Shown piece after piece: positions 8,710-17,567 of a stretch of 64,000 nt of DNA. The notes under the pieces were generated by a model that was not told the origin of the DNA, made no database searches, and saw only the letters and a list, made by a program, of their open reading frames with translations. This stretch comes from Agrobacterium tumefaciens (GTDB taxonomy: Bacteria; Pseudomonadota; Alphaproteobacteria; Rhizobiales; Rhizobiaceae): the NCBI RefSeq assembly GCF_017726655.1, contig NZ_CP072308.1:806001-870000 (forward strand). Reading direction: 5' to 3'. Numbering within the stretch: position 1 is the stretch's first letter; each line of letters starts with the position of its first letter. Position numbers and translations under genes: made by a program.

Positions 8710-9993
8710 ATGTCCACGTCGCAGCACTATGATCCCGGTTTTTGCCGTGACTGTCTGGCCGGCCAGCCAGAAGGGGTCAGGCGTTGCCGCGCATGCGGCA
8801 GCCCGCGCCTTCTCTACCATTCCGAGCTGTATGATCTGAGCATTGCCCATATCGACTGCGACGCGTTTTATGCATCCGTCGAAAAACGCGACAATCCGGA
8901 GCTGGCAGACAAACCACTGATCATCGGCGGCGGCAAGCGCGGCGTGGTGTCGACCGCCTGCTATATTGCCCGAATACACGGCGTACGTTCCGCGATGCCC
9001 ATGTTCAAGGCGCTGGAAGCCTGTCCTGACGCCGTCGTCATCAAGCCTGACATGGAAAAATACAGCCGCGTCGGGCGGCAAATCCGAGAGATGATGCAGG
9101 AGTTAACGCCGCTGGTGCAGCCGATCTCCATCGACGAGGCTTTTCTTGATCTTTCCGGCACCGAGAAGCTGCATCACGATCCCCCGGCACGTGTTCTGGC
9201 GAAATTCGCCCGGAGGGTTGAAAAGGAGGTCGGGGTCACGGTTTCGGCCGGGCTTTCCTATTGCAAATTTCTCGCCAAGGTGGCGTCCGACCTGCAAAAG
9301 CCACGCGGCTTTTCCGTGATCGGCGAAGCCGAGGCGCTTACCTTTCTGGCGACGCGCCCCGTCACGACGATCTGGGGCGTGGGCAAGGCCTTCGCGGCGA
9401 CGCTGGAAGCAGACGGCATTCGCATGATCTCGCAATTGCAGGAGATGGAGGAAAGCGAGCTGATGCGCCGTTATGGCGGGATGGGGCAGCGCCTGTTCCG
9501 GCTCTCCCGCGGCATCGACGAACGGCATGTGCATGACAATGATCCGGCCAAAAGCGTGTCATCGGAAACCACTTTTTTCAACGACATTTCGCGCCACGAG
9601 GATATCGTCCCGATCCTGCGCTCGCTTTCGGAGAAGGTTGCCTGGCGGCTGAAGAAGAGCGGTATTTCCGGCCATACGGTGGTGCTGAAGATGAAAACGG
9701 CGGACTTCAGGCTGCGCACCCGCAATCGCCGACTGGACGACCCGACGCAGCTTGCCGACCGGATTTTCCGCACCGGCCTCTCGCTGCTCGAAAAAGAAAT
9801 CGACGGCACGAAATTCCGGCTGATCGGCATTGGCGTCAGCGACCTGCGCGACGCAGCGCTTGCCGATCCGCCTGATCTCGTTGACAAACAGGCGGAACGC
9901 CGGGCTGCGGCAGAAGCGGCGATGGACAAGCTGCGCGACAAGTTCGGCAAGGGCAGCGTCGAGACGGGCTATACGTTTGGACACCGCAAATAG
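8710..9993 (+). CDS. dinB: DNA polymerase IV (Y-family translesion polymerase)
   Basis: An error-prone polymerase that bypasses DNA lesions. The 427-residue protein carries the catalytic motif [13 protein letters not shown] (D49) and [11 protein letters not shown] (about D142/E143), followed by the thumb helix-hairpin-helix region and little-finger domain. It is longer than E. coli DinB at the N-terminus: residues 12-29 contain two CxxC pairs (C12/C15 and C26/C29), forming a putative zinc finger ahead of the palm. I know this extension from rhizobial DinB. The start is ATG with a weak ribosome site. A LexA-like sequence lies just upstream. Confidence 0.95.
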   Translation: MSTSQHYDPGFCRDCLAGQPEGVRRCRACGSPRLLYHSELYDLSIAHIDCDAFYASVEKRDNPELADKPLIIGGGKRGVVSTACYIARIHGVRSAMPMFKALEACPDAVVIKPDMEKYSRVGRQIREMMQELTPLVQPISIDEAFLDLSGTEKLHHDPPARVLAKFARRVEKEVGVTVSAGLSYCKFLAKVASDLQKPRGFSVIGEAEALTFLATRPVTTIWGVGKAFAATLEADGIRMISQLQEMEESELMRRYGGMGQRLFRLSRGIDERHVHDNDPAKSVSSETTFFNDISRHEDIVPILRSLSEKVAWRLKKSGISGHTVVLKMKTADFRLRTRNRRLDDPTQLADRIFRTGLSLLEKEIDGTKFRLIGIGVSDLRDAALADPPDLVDKQAERRAAAEAAMDKLRDKFGKGSVETGYTFGHRK

Positions 9994-10084
9994 CGGTTGC
10001 AGCGTTGCATCACGCTGCCGCGCCCGTCTTGTTGTGGATATTTCAGATTTTACACAAATTAGTGATGTCCAAAATTCCCGGTCC

Positions 10085-10100
10085 TTAAGCTTCATTAAAC
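10085..10100 (+). promoter_or_regulatory. Candidate CtrA site upstream of the L,D-transpeptidase
   Basis: TTAA-N7-TAAAC matches the CtrA full site TTAA-N7-TTAAC with one mismatch, about 50 bases before the L,D-transpeptidase start. CtrA control of a wall-growth enzyme would be reasonable in this group. A chance match is quite possible in this AT-rich stretch. Confidence 0.3.
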
Positions 10101-10148
10101 TTCCCGTGGTTGAATGAAGCAAGTTTTGTGCATGTGGTGTATTGCGTC

Positions 10149-11387
10149 ATGTCCTTTCGCCTTCGTCTCTTGGCTGGCATGCTGTCAGCCAGCATTCTTG
10201 CGTTTCCGGCGCTTGCCGCCGACGGCCGGTCGTTGCAGATCCTCGTTTCCAAAAGCGATCAATCACTGGCGCTCTACGAAAACGGTGAGATCATCGCCAC
10301 CTCGAAAGTGTCCACCGGCAAGCCCGGGCACGAGACGCCGAGCGGCATCTTCTCCATTCTGGAAAAGCGGAAATATCACGAATCGAATATCTACTCGGCT
10401 GCGCCCATGCCGTTCATGCAACGGCTGACGTGGTCCGGCATTGCACTGCATGAAGGCAAAGTGCCGAACTACGCGGCCTCGCACGGCTGCGTGCGGTTGC
10501 CATCCAAGTTCGCCAAGTCACTGTTCGGCGATACGCGCACCGGCGTTCATGTCATCATCACCGACCGTCCGGTGTCGCTGCGCTTCGTTCAGCATCCGGC
10601 TCTGTTTGTTCCGCGTGACGATACCGATGACGGGAAGCTGCTGCTCTCGGATGTCGAGTTGCGTCCAGCGACTTTCGATGCGGCCTTGGGCGCAGTCGAA
10701 GTGGCCATTAATGAAAAAACCCAGTCTCTCAAGCCGACAGCGAAGGTGAAAGACCCCTCGCCGCTGCGCATTCTCATCACCCGGCGTGGGGAGCGGGAAA
10801 AGGTGATGGATATTCAAACGGTGCTGACGCGTCTCGGCTTCGACGCCGGTGTGGCGGATGGTTACGCGGGAGAAATGACAATCAGCGCCATCAACGGCTT
10901 CAAGCGCTGGAAGGGTCTCAAAACAACCGGCCCGCTTTTGACCGACGCCTTCGTGACGGCGCTGTACGCCTCCGCCGGTGAAGACCATCCCCCGACTGGC
11001 CAGATCATGGTGCGGCAGGATTTCAAGCCGCTATTCGAAGCCGCCATCGACATCAAGGACCCGGAAGTCGCGCTCGGAACCCATTTCTTCGAAGCCGTCT
11101 CCGTGGATCGAGCGGCCGGAACTGCGGAATGGAATGGCGTCACGCTGGAAAACCACTTGCCGGCAGCCGCCCAAAAACGGCTCGGAATCACCGAGACCGA
11201 AGCCCCCGGTGGTTTTGATCAGTTAAGCGCCGTGCTGAGCCGCGTCGATATACCTGCAGATGTCCGCAATCGGATCGAGCAGGAGCTTTCGAGCGGTAGC
11301 TCCATCACCGTCTCCGATATCAGTCACCAGCTGGAGACAGGGACCGGTACGGACTTCATCACCGTCACGAAAGAAGGGCCAATGTGA
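10149..11387 (+). CDS. Secreted L,D-transpeptidase (YkuD domain) with peptidoglycan-binding domain
   Basis: The enzyme forms 3-3 crosslinks in periplasmic peptidoglycan or attaches proteins to it. The 412-residue precursor begins with a signal peptide (MSFRLRLLAGMLSASILAFP then a cut near ALAAD). The YkuD domain follows, with the catalytic signature HEG...SHGCVRLP (Cys nucleophile near residue 117). A peptidoglycan-binding-like repeat lies near 220-260 (VLTRLGFDAGVADGYAG). I chose the second ATG because it starts a clean signal peptide; an ATG 13 codons upstream would prefix unrelated residues. Polar-growing rhizobia carry many paralogs of this family. It converges on dnaE with 21 bases between stops. 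Confidence 0.9.
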   Translation: MSFRLRLLAGMLSASILAFPALAADGRSLQILVSKSDQSLALYENGEIIATSKVSTGKPGHETPSGIFSILEKRKYHESNIYSAAPMPFMQRLTWSGIALHEGKVPNYAASHGCVRLPSKFAKSLFGDTRTGVHVIITDRPVSLRFVQHPALFVPRDDTDDGKLLLSDVELRPATFDAALGAVEVAINEKTQSLKPTAKVKDPSPLRILITRRGEREKVMDIQTVLTRLGFDAGVADGYAGEMTISAINGFKRWKGLKTTGPLLTDAFVTALYASAGEDHPPTGQIMVRQDFKPLFEAAIDIKDPEVALGTHFFEAVSVDRAAGTAEWNGVTLENHLPAAAQKRLGITETEAPGGFDQLSAVLSRVDIPADVRNRIEQELSSGSSITVSDISHQLETGTGTDFITVTKEGPM

Positions 11388-11408
11388 GCACTGGGTGAGC
11401 TGTGTACC

Positions 11409-14400
11409 TCACACCAGCTCCACATCGACCACTCCCGGTGCAGACCTGAGCGCAGCGGCGATCTCAGGTGAGATGCGGTACTTCTCCGTCAACTCCACCT
11501 CGATCTCCCGGCTTCCTTCATCCTTGATGACGATGAAATAGACGGAGCCGTCACCCTTGGTGTTGAGGTGGCGCGCCACCGTTTTCAGCGGACCGGAATC
11601 GCGCACATAAACACGCAGCGCCTTCTGCATCTGCACGGATTTTTCTTCCAGCGACTGCGCCGTCTGAATACGCAGACCAATGCCTTCCGGGCGCTCTTCC
11701 GCCTGCACGGTGATGACAAGAGACTTGCCGACCTCAAGCAGATCGCGGAACTGGCCGAGCCCTTCGGAAAACAGCACGGCCTCATATTGTCCTGAAGCAT
11801 CCGAGAAGGTGACGATACCCATCTTGTTGCCGGTGCGGGTCTTGCGCTCCTGCTTGCCGGTGACGGTCCCGGCGAGGCGGCCGGCCGTCGCACCCTGTTT
11901 TACCGCGGCCGAAAAATCGGCGAAGTTCTGCACTCGCAACTTCTCCAAAATCGGGCGGTAAGTATCGAGCGGATGGGCGGTCAGGTAAAAACCGAGAACC
12001 TGATATTCGCGCAGCAGCTTTTCCGAGGCGAGCCATGGCTGAAAGGCCGGCAGAACCAGCTTTTCCGGCCCATTGCCGCCACCGGAGCCGAACATGTCCG
12101 ACTGGCCGATGGTGCGGTTGTTCTGCGCCATCTGCGCATAACCGATGATCCGGTCCAACCCGCCGATCAATTCTGCACGGTCGCGGCCGAAACAATCGAA
12201 AGCGCCGGCATTGATGAGGCTTTCCAGTACACGCCGGTTGATCTGCTTCGGATCGATGCGCAGGCAGAAATCCTCAAGACTCGTAAATGGCTTGTCGCCG
12301 CGGACCTGGACGATGTGCTCTACCGCGCCCTCGCCCACACCCTTGATGGCGGCAAGCGAATAATAGATCCGGTTCTCACCCGTCTCGAACTGACGGAAAG
12401 AAGTCTGCACCGACGGTGCGACGATCTCGATGCCGAGACGCCCCGCGTCCTGACGGAAATCGTTGAGCTTTTCCGTGTTGGCCATGTCGAGCGTCATAGA
12501 GGCCGCCAGGAACTCCACCGGGTAATGCGCCTTCATGTAGGCGGTCTGGTAGGAGACGATGGCGTAGGCCGCGGCATGGCTCTTGTTGAAGCCGTAATTG
12601 GCGAATTTCGCGAGAAGATCGAAGATCGTGTCGGCCTGCGGCTTCGAAACGCCGTTCTTGATCGCACCGTCCACGAAGCGCTCGCGCTGCTTGTCCATTT
12701 CCTCCTTGATCTTCTTGCCCATGGCGCGGCGCAGAAGATCGGCTTCACCAAGCGAATATCCCGACAGAACCTGGGCGATCTGCATCACCTGTTCCTGATA
12801 GACGATAACGCCCTGCGTTTCCTTGAGCAGATGGTCGATGGTCGGGTGGATTGATTCCAGCTCCTCCTCGCCGTGCTTGCGCGCGTTGTAGACCGGGATG
12901 TTCTCCATCGGGCCCGGACGATAGAGCGCGACCAGTGCGATGATGTCCTCGATGCAGTCAGGCCGCATGCCGATCAGCGCCTTGCGCATGCCGGCGCTTT
13001 CCACCTGGAACACGCCGATGGTTTCGCCGCGCGACAACATCTCGTAGGTTTTGACGTCCTCAAGCGGAATTGCCGCAAGATCGACCTTGATCCCGCGCTT
13101 GGCGACGAAATCGACGGCGACTTTCAGCACCGTCAGCGTCTTCAGGCCGAGAAAGTCGAATTTGACGAGGCCGGCGCTTTCCACCCACTTCATGTTGAAC
13201 TGCGTGACGGGCATATCGGATCGCGGATCGCGATACATTGGTACAAGCTTCGACAGCGGGCGGTCACCAATGACGATACCGGCGGCATGGGTGGAGGCGT
13301 GCCGGTAAAGCCCTTCGATCTTCTGGGCGATATCCAGCAAGCGGGCGACCACCGGCTCCTTGTCCGCCTCCTCCTGCAGGCGTGGCTCTTCCTCGATCGC
13401 TTTGGACAGCGGTGTCGGGTTGGCCGGATTGTTGGGCACGAGCTTGCAGATCTTGTCCACCTGCCCATAGGGCATTTCCAGCACGCGGCCGACATCGCGT
13501 AGCGCGGCGCGGGCCTGCAGCGAACCGAAAGTGATGATCTGCGCCACCTGCTCACGGCCATATTTTGCCTGCACGTAGCGTATGACCTCTTCGCGGCGAT
13601 CCTGACAGAAGTCGATATCGAAGTCGGGCATCGATACGCGTTCGGGATTGAGGAAGCGCTCGAAGAGTAGCGAGAACCGCAACGGGTCGACGTCGGTGAT
13701 CGTCAGCGCATAAGCGACAAGCGAACCCGCACCCGAACCACGGCCCGGCCCAACCGGAATATCGTGCTGTTTCGCCCATTTGATGAAGTCGGCAACGATG
13801 AGGAAGTAACCCGGGAACTTCATGCGCGAGATGACGCCGAGTTCGAAATCGAGGCGGTCGCGATACTCCTGCTCCGTGTAACCGGGCGCCATGCCGAGGG
13901 CAGAAAGGCGCTGATTCAACCCCTCCACGGCCTGGCGGCGCAGTTCCTCGGTCTCGGCGCGCTCGGCCGCCTCCGGATCATCGCTGGCGCCGGTGAAACG
14001 CGGCAGGATGGGCCCACGTTTTTTCAGTACGTAAGAGCAGCGCAGCGCGATCTCGACGGTGTTGTCGAGCGCCTCGGGGAGATCGGCAAACAGCGCCGTC
14101 ATCTCCGCACGGCTCTTGAGGTAGTGATCAGGCGTCAGCCGGAAGCGGCTGTCGTCCGAGACGATAGCATTGTGCGCGACGGCCATCAGCGCATCATGCG
14201 CCTCATAATCGGCCTTCGACGGAAAGAAGGCTTCGTTGGTCGCAACCAGCGGAATATCGTGCTCATAGGCAAGGCCGATCATGCGCCGCTCGTGCGAACG
14301 ATCGTAACCTGACTGGCGCTGCAACTCGATATAGAGGCCGTCACCGAAGAGTGACTTCAGCGCCAGAAGCCTCTCTCTGGCCTGCGCGGCGTGGCCGTCC

Positions 14401-14909
14401 TTCAGTGCCATATCAACTGGCCCGCCGGATGCGCCGGTCAGTGCAATGAGCCCCGCATTGGAAGCTTCTTCCAGCCACGCGCGGGTTATATGCACCGCGT
14501 GACCACTGCCCTCGCCGTCGAGATAAGCGCGACTGACGAGATCGACCAGACGCTCGTATCCTTCCGCATTGGCGGCAAGGAGGACGATGGCGGGAAGTTT
14601 CTGAAGATGGCTATTATGGCTGCGGCGGTCATCCGCCGCATCCTGCATGTCGATCGATAGCTGGCAGCCAATGATCGGCTGCAATCCCTCGTCACGGGCC
14701 TTTTCGGAAAATTCCAGCGCCACAAAAAGGTTATTGGTATCAGTGATGGCAATGGCCGGTTGACCGTCTGCGACGGCCTTGGCCATTATTTTCTTGAGCG
14801 GCAAGGCCCCCTCAAGAAGAGAATAGGCGGAGTGCACCCGAAGATGGACGAAACCGGGAGTTTTCACGGTGTCGCCAGAGCTCTCCCCATGCACAACCAT
14901 ATCGCCCAT
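11409..14909 (-). CDS. dnaE: DNA polymerase III subunit alpha
   Basis: The replicative DNA polymerase catalytic subunit. The 1166-residue protein starts with a PHP domain (FVHLRVHSAYSLLEGALP near residue 22). The C-family polymerase core includes GRGSGAGSLVAYAL and PDFDIDFCQDRR, holding catalytic aspartates, and the protein ends with a helix-hairpin-helix and OB-fold (GKQERKTRTGNKMGIVTF). Length and PHP sequence fit the replicative DnaE1 rather than the mutagenic DnaE2. The upstream ATG at the given start is one of several possible. Upstream on the same strand is an SOS-controlled small ORF with no obvious terminator between, so some dnaE transcription may be SOS-inducible. Confidence 0.96.
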   Translation of the reverse strand: MGDMVVHGESSGDTVKTPGFVHLRVHSAYSLLEGALPLKKIMAKAVADGQPAIAITDTNNLFVALEFSEKARDEGLQPIIGCQLSIDMQDAADDRRSHNSHLQKLPAIVLLAANAEGYERLVDLVSRAYLDGEGSGHAVHITRAWLEEASNAGLIALTGASGGPVDMALKDGHAAQARERLLALKSLFGDGLYIELQRQSGYDRSHERRMIGLAYEHDIPLVATNEAFFPSKADYEAHDALMAVAHNAIVSDDSRFRLTPDHYLKSRAEMTALFADLPEALDNTVEIALRCSYVLKKRGPILPRFTGASDDPEAAERAETEELRRQAVEGLNQRLSALGMAPGYTEQEYRDRLDFELGVISRMKFPGYFLIVADFIKWAKQHDIPVGPGRGSGAGSLVAYALTITDVDPLRFSLLFERFLNPERVSMPDFDIDFCQDRREEVIRYVQAKYGREQVAQIITFGSLQARAALRDVGRVLEMPYGQVDKICKLVPNNPANPTPLSKAIEEEPRLQEEADKEPVVARLLDIAQKIEGLYRHASTHAAGIVIGDRPLSKLVPMYRDPRSDMPVTQFNMKWVESAGLVKFDFLGLKTLTVLKVAVDFVAKRGIKVDLAAIPLEDVKTYEMLSRGETIGVFQVESAGMRKALIGMRPDCIEDIIALVALYRPGPMENIPVYNARKHGEEELESIHPTIDHLLKETQGVIVYQEQVMQIAQVLSGYSLGEADLLRRAMGKKIKEEMDKQRERFVDGAIKNGVSKPQADTIFDLLAKFANYGFNKSHAAAYAIVSYQTAYMKAHYPVEFLAASMTLDMANTEKLNDFRQDAGRLGIEIVAPSVQTSFRQFETGENRIYYSLAAIKGVGEGAVEHIVQVRGDKPFTSLEDFCLRIDPKQINRRVLESLINAGAFDCFGRDRAELIGGLDRIIGYAQMAQNNRTIGQSDMFGSGGGNGPEKLVLPAFQPWLASEKLLREYQVLGFYLTAHPLDTYRPILEKLRVQNFADFSAAVKQGATAGRLAGTVTGKQERKTRTGNKMGIVTFSDASGQYEAVLFSEGLGQFRDLLEVGKSLVITVQAEERPEGIGLRIQTAQSLEEKSVQMQKALRVYVRDSGPLKTVARHLNTKGDGSVYFIVIKDEGSREIEVELTEKYRISPEIAAALRSAPGVVDVELV

Positions 14910-15014
14910 ATCATCATCCTGTCATTCTGAATCACGGGGGCGATTTTCCGATTTCCGGCGCTCAATGTCCACCGCCTTGCGGTGTCCATACACGCTTCTG
15001 CGCCGGTGTCTTCT

Positions 15015-15101
15015 TCACAGGGCGGTGAGGATCACCGAAAAGCTGGCAACGAAGACAGCGATGGAGGTGAAAGCGGCAACGTCACGGATGAAATCAGTCA
15101 T
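15015..15101 (-). CDS. Small SOS-controlled membrane peptide (28 residues)
   Basis: A 28-codon frame with a very good ribosome site (AAGGAGAG, 5-6 bases before ATG). The peptide starts MTDFIRDVAAF and from about residue 8 to the end is one hydrophobic segment, so it should be a single-span inner-membrane peptide. Directly upstream lie a perfect TTGACA -35 box and five GTTC half-sites with 7-base spacing, the LexA operator pattern of alphaproteobacteria. The gene is therefore predicted to be SOS-induced. In size, topology and control it resembles SidA of Caulobacter (29 residues, SOS-induced division inhibitor). I cannot show homology; the function is inferred. It lies 105 bases upstream of dnaE in the same direction. 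Confidence 0.75.
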   Translation of the reverse strand: MTDFIRDVAAFTSIAVFVASFSVILTAL

Positions 15102-15122
15102 TGGTCTCTCCTTACTCGTTAT

Positions 15123-15148
15123 GTTCTAACTTTGTTCTCATTCTGTTC
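15123..15148 (-). promoter_or_regulatory. Triple LexA half-site array (two overlapping operators)
   Basis: Three GTTC half-sites at 15123, 15134 and 15145 (plus strand) are each separated by exactly 7 bases, giving two overlapping GTTC-N7-GTTC operators. On the minus strand they fall between the -35 box (TTGACA at 15153-15158) and the small ORF start. Bound LexA would block the promoter. Confidence 0.85.
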
Positions 15149-15152
15149 GTTT

Positions 15153-15158
15153 GTCAAC
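15153..15158 (-). promoter_or_regulatory. -35 element of the SOS-controlled promoter
   Basis: TTGACA on the minus strand is a perfect sigma-70 -35 hexamer, about 52 bases upstream of the small ORF. The -10 element is less clear (around 15128-15136), and the LexA half-sites overlap it. Confidence 0.6.
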
Positions 15159-15161
15159 AGG

Positions 15162-15176
15162 GTTCTGTCGATGTTC
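15162..15176 (-). promoter_or_regulatory. Second LexA operator
   Basis: A further perfect GTTC-N7-GTTC lies just upstream of the -35 box. With the triple array it flanks the -35 hexamer on both sides, an arrangement consistent with tight LexA repression. Confidence 0.8.
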
Positions 15177-15242
15177 CTCTTGCCAATGCAGGAGAATCGC
15201 CGCGGGTTCCCGCGAGCAGCCAAACAAGTGGCTGACTCCAAA

Positions 15243-15276
15243 GCAAAAAACCCGGAGGTGAAAAAACCTCCGGGTT
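15243..15276 (-). terminator. Rho-independent terminator closing the proS-lolC-lolD unit
   Basis: A perfect 11-bp stem (AACCCGGAGGT / ACCTCCGGGTT) with a 6-base loop; on the minus strand it is followed by TTTTTTGC. It is about 165 bases beyond the lolD stop. The intervening 160 bases hold no convincing gene. Confidence 0.9.
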
Positions 15277-15438
15277 CAAAAAAATCATGTAGTAAGGATG
15301 CTTATCCTTGGATCGCGACGCCGACATCACCCAGGCCAGCAACCCAGCGCTTTGCTATGGCATGGTCTCGGCGTCCAGATGACGATCCGCCACTGCGGTC
15401 GGAATGCTGAGAGACAGATGCTGCCCTGCCGGTCAGGG

Positions 15439-16122
15439 TCAGAAGTCGACGATCTTTCCTTCGGCGAGCGTCACACGCCGGTCCATACGGCCGGCAAGCT
15501 CGTGATTGTGGGTGGCGATGAGGGCGGCGAGGCCCGACTGTCGCACCAGCGCCTCCAGCGCGTCGAAGACATAGGATGCCGTTTCCGGATCGAGATTGCC
15601 GGTCGGTTCATCAGCCAGAAGCAGGAGGGGCGCGTTGGCGACCGCGCGGGCAATGGCGACACGCTGCTGTTCACCGCCGGAAAGTTCGGCCGGCCGGTGT
15701 TCTCCGCGGTGTCCCACCCGCATGTAATCCAGCAACGCACTCGCGCGCTTGCGGGCCTCTGCCTGCGTGAGGCCAGCAATGAGCTGCGGCATCATCACGT
15801 TCTCAACTGCTGAAAACTCTGGCAGGAGATGGTGGAACTGATAAACGAAGCCGATGTCACTGCGGCGGATCGCCGTGCGCGTCTCATCCGGCAGGCCGTT
15901 ACACGGCGCGTCGTTGATATAAACTTCGCCGGCGTCTGGATGTTCGAGAAGCCCAGCGAGATGCAGCAGGGTCGATTTGCCGGTACCAGAGGGGGCGACC
16001 AGCGCCACCATCTCACCGCTCTTTAACTGGAAATCCGCCTTGCGCAGGATGGAAAGCGATGTCTCGCCCTGACCATAGGTTCTTTCGACACCGGTAAGCC
16101 GCAGCACTGTTTTTTTTGCCAT
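15439..16122 (-). CDS. lolD: Lipoprotein-releasing ABC transporter ATP-binding protein LolD
   Basis: The ATPase of the LolCDE complex, which extracts mature lipoproteins from the inner membrane for transfer to the outer membrane. The 227-residue protein shows Walker A ([12 protein letters not shown], about 43-54), the ABC signature [14 protein letters not shown] (about 145) and Walker [14 protein letters not shown]. The start gives the usual length. It follows the permease gene by 15 bases on the same strand, so the two form an operon. MacB-like or FtsE-like alternatives are less likely because of the LolC/E-type partner. Confidence 0.93.
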   Translation of the reverse strand: MAKKTVLRLTGVERTYGQGETSLSILRKADFQLKSGEMVALVAPSGTGKSTLLHLAGLLEHPDAGEVYINDAPCNGLPDETRTAIRRSDIGFVYQFHHLLPEFSAVENVMMPQLIAGLTQAEARKRASALLDYMRVGHRGEHRPAELSGGEQQRVAIARAVANAPLLLLADEPTGNLDPETASYVFDALEALVRQSGLAALIATHNHELAGRMDRRVTLAEGKIVDF

Positions 16123-16137
16123 ATTGCGAAGCGGTCC

Positions 16138-17445
16138 TTATTCGTAACGCAGGGCCTGAACCGGATCGAGCTTGGAAGCACGCCAGGCCGGGAAGATCGT
16201 TGCCAGGAAAGAGAGCGTCAGAGCCATGATGACGACCGTGATGGTCTCACCAATATCCATTTCGGCCGGAAGCTGGCTGAGGAAATAGAGCTGCGGATCA
16301 AACAGCACCGTGCCCGAAATCCAGGAGAAGAACTGCCGGATGGATTCGACATTGAGACACACGAGGACACCAAGCGCCACGCCAGCGAAGGTACCGACCG
16401 TGCCGATCGCCGCTCCAGTCATGAAAAAGATGCGCATCACGGCACCTGAGCTTGCGCCCATGGTGCGCAAAATGGCGATATCACTGCCCTTGTCCTTTAC
16501 CAGCATGATCAGGCCGGAAATGATGTTGAGCGCCGCCACCAGAACGATGAGCGTCAGGATCATGAACATCACGTTCCGCTCCACCTGCAGGGCGGAGAAG
16601 AAGGTCTGGTTCCGCTGCCGCCAGTCGGTAATGTAGACCTGCCTTTCAGCCGCCTGTTCCACCAGCGGGCGGATGCCGTCAACGTCATCCGGGCGGCTGA
16701 CATAGAGCTCGATGGACTGCACGACTCCGTCAGCGTTGAAATAAAGCTGCGCCTCCGAGAGCGGCATATAGATCATCGACGCGTCGTATTCGGACATGCC
16801 GATCTCGAAGACACCGGAGATCTTGTAGGATTTGACGCGCGGATTAACCCCCATCGGGGTCACGTCACCTTCCGGTGATATGAGGGTGATATCGTCGCCA
16901 GCCGTGACACCCAATTGCGATGCAAGCCTGGAACCGACGAGGACGCCGTCACCTGCCATGAAGCCAACGAGATCGCCGGTCTTGATGTTGGTGGCGACCT
17001 CCTTGACCTTGTCGATATCCTCCTGGCGCACACCGCGGACCAGAGCGCCGGAGCCCGCACCGCCGCGGCCGGAGGCGAGCGTCTGGCCCTCCACCAGCGG
17101 CAAGGCCATGGTCACGCCGGGAACGGCGGCGAACTTCTTCGCCAGTTCATCGTAATTGTTGAAGGGCTGATCGATCGGCTGCACGATCATGTGGCCGTTG
17201 ATGCCGAGAATGCGGGAGATCAGCTCCGTGCGAAAACCGTTCATGACGGCCATCACGATGATGAGCGTCGCTACGCCCAGCATAATGCCGACAAAGGAAA
17301 AACCGGCGATGACGGAAATGAAGGCTTCCTTGCGCCGTGACCGCAGGTAGCGCCAGGCCACCATCCGTTCAAAAGCGGAAAACGGCCGGGCGGTCTTTAC
17401 CCCGGCGGAAACAGCCGCACCCTTTTCAGCCTCGGCTTGTGCCAT
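16138..17445 (-). CDS. lolC: Lipoprotein-releasing ABC transporter permease LolC/LolE
   Basis: The membrane subunit that works with LolD. The 435-residue protein has one N-terminal transmembrane helix (about 42-68, within FISVIAGFSFVGIMLGVATL), a long periplasmic MacB-type domain, three C-terminal helices and the typical ending FPAWRASKLDPVQALRYE. Many alphaproteobacteria have one permease gene serving as both LolC and LolE, and only one is seen here. It sits between proS and lolD; the proS-to-lolC gap is 122 bases and contains short inverted repeats but no clear terminator. Confidence 0.92.
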   Translation of the reverse strand: MAQAEAEKGAAVSAGVKTARPFSAFERMVAWRYLRSRRKEAFISVIAGFSFVGIMLGVATLIIVMAVMNGFRTELISRILGINGHMIVQPIDQPFNNYDELAKKFAAVPGVTMALPLVEGQTLASGRGGAGSGALVRGVRQEDIDKVKEVATNIKTGDLVGFMAGDGVLVGSRLASQLGVTAGDDITLISPEGDVTPMGVNPRVKSYKISGVFEIGMSEYDASMIYMPLSEAQLYFNADGVVQSIELYVSRPDDVDGIRPLVEQAAERQVYITDWRQRNQTFFSALQVERNVMFMILTLIVLVAALNIISGLIMLVKDKGSDIAILRTMGASSGAVMRIFFMTGAAIGTVGTFAGVALGVLVCLNVESIRQFFSWISGTVLFDPQLYFLSQLPAEMDIGETITVVIMALTLSFLATIFPAWRASKLDPVQALRYE

Positions 17446-17567
17446 GTCGTCTCCCTGATTTCAAACTGCAAGGCCGGCTTTTCCAAAACCCGGCCTGTAT
17501 TTCCTTGGCATCGGCGATGCAAAAGCGGAGCGACCATCAACTGGGCCGCTCCGGCTAGCGCTTGCGC

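Noticed and set aside
15154..15342. Minus-strand frame of 62 codons downstream of lolD
   Set aside because: It runs straight through the strong terminator at 15243-15276 and has no ribosome site.
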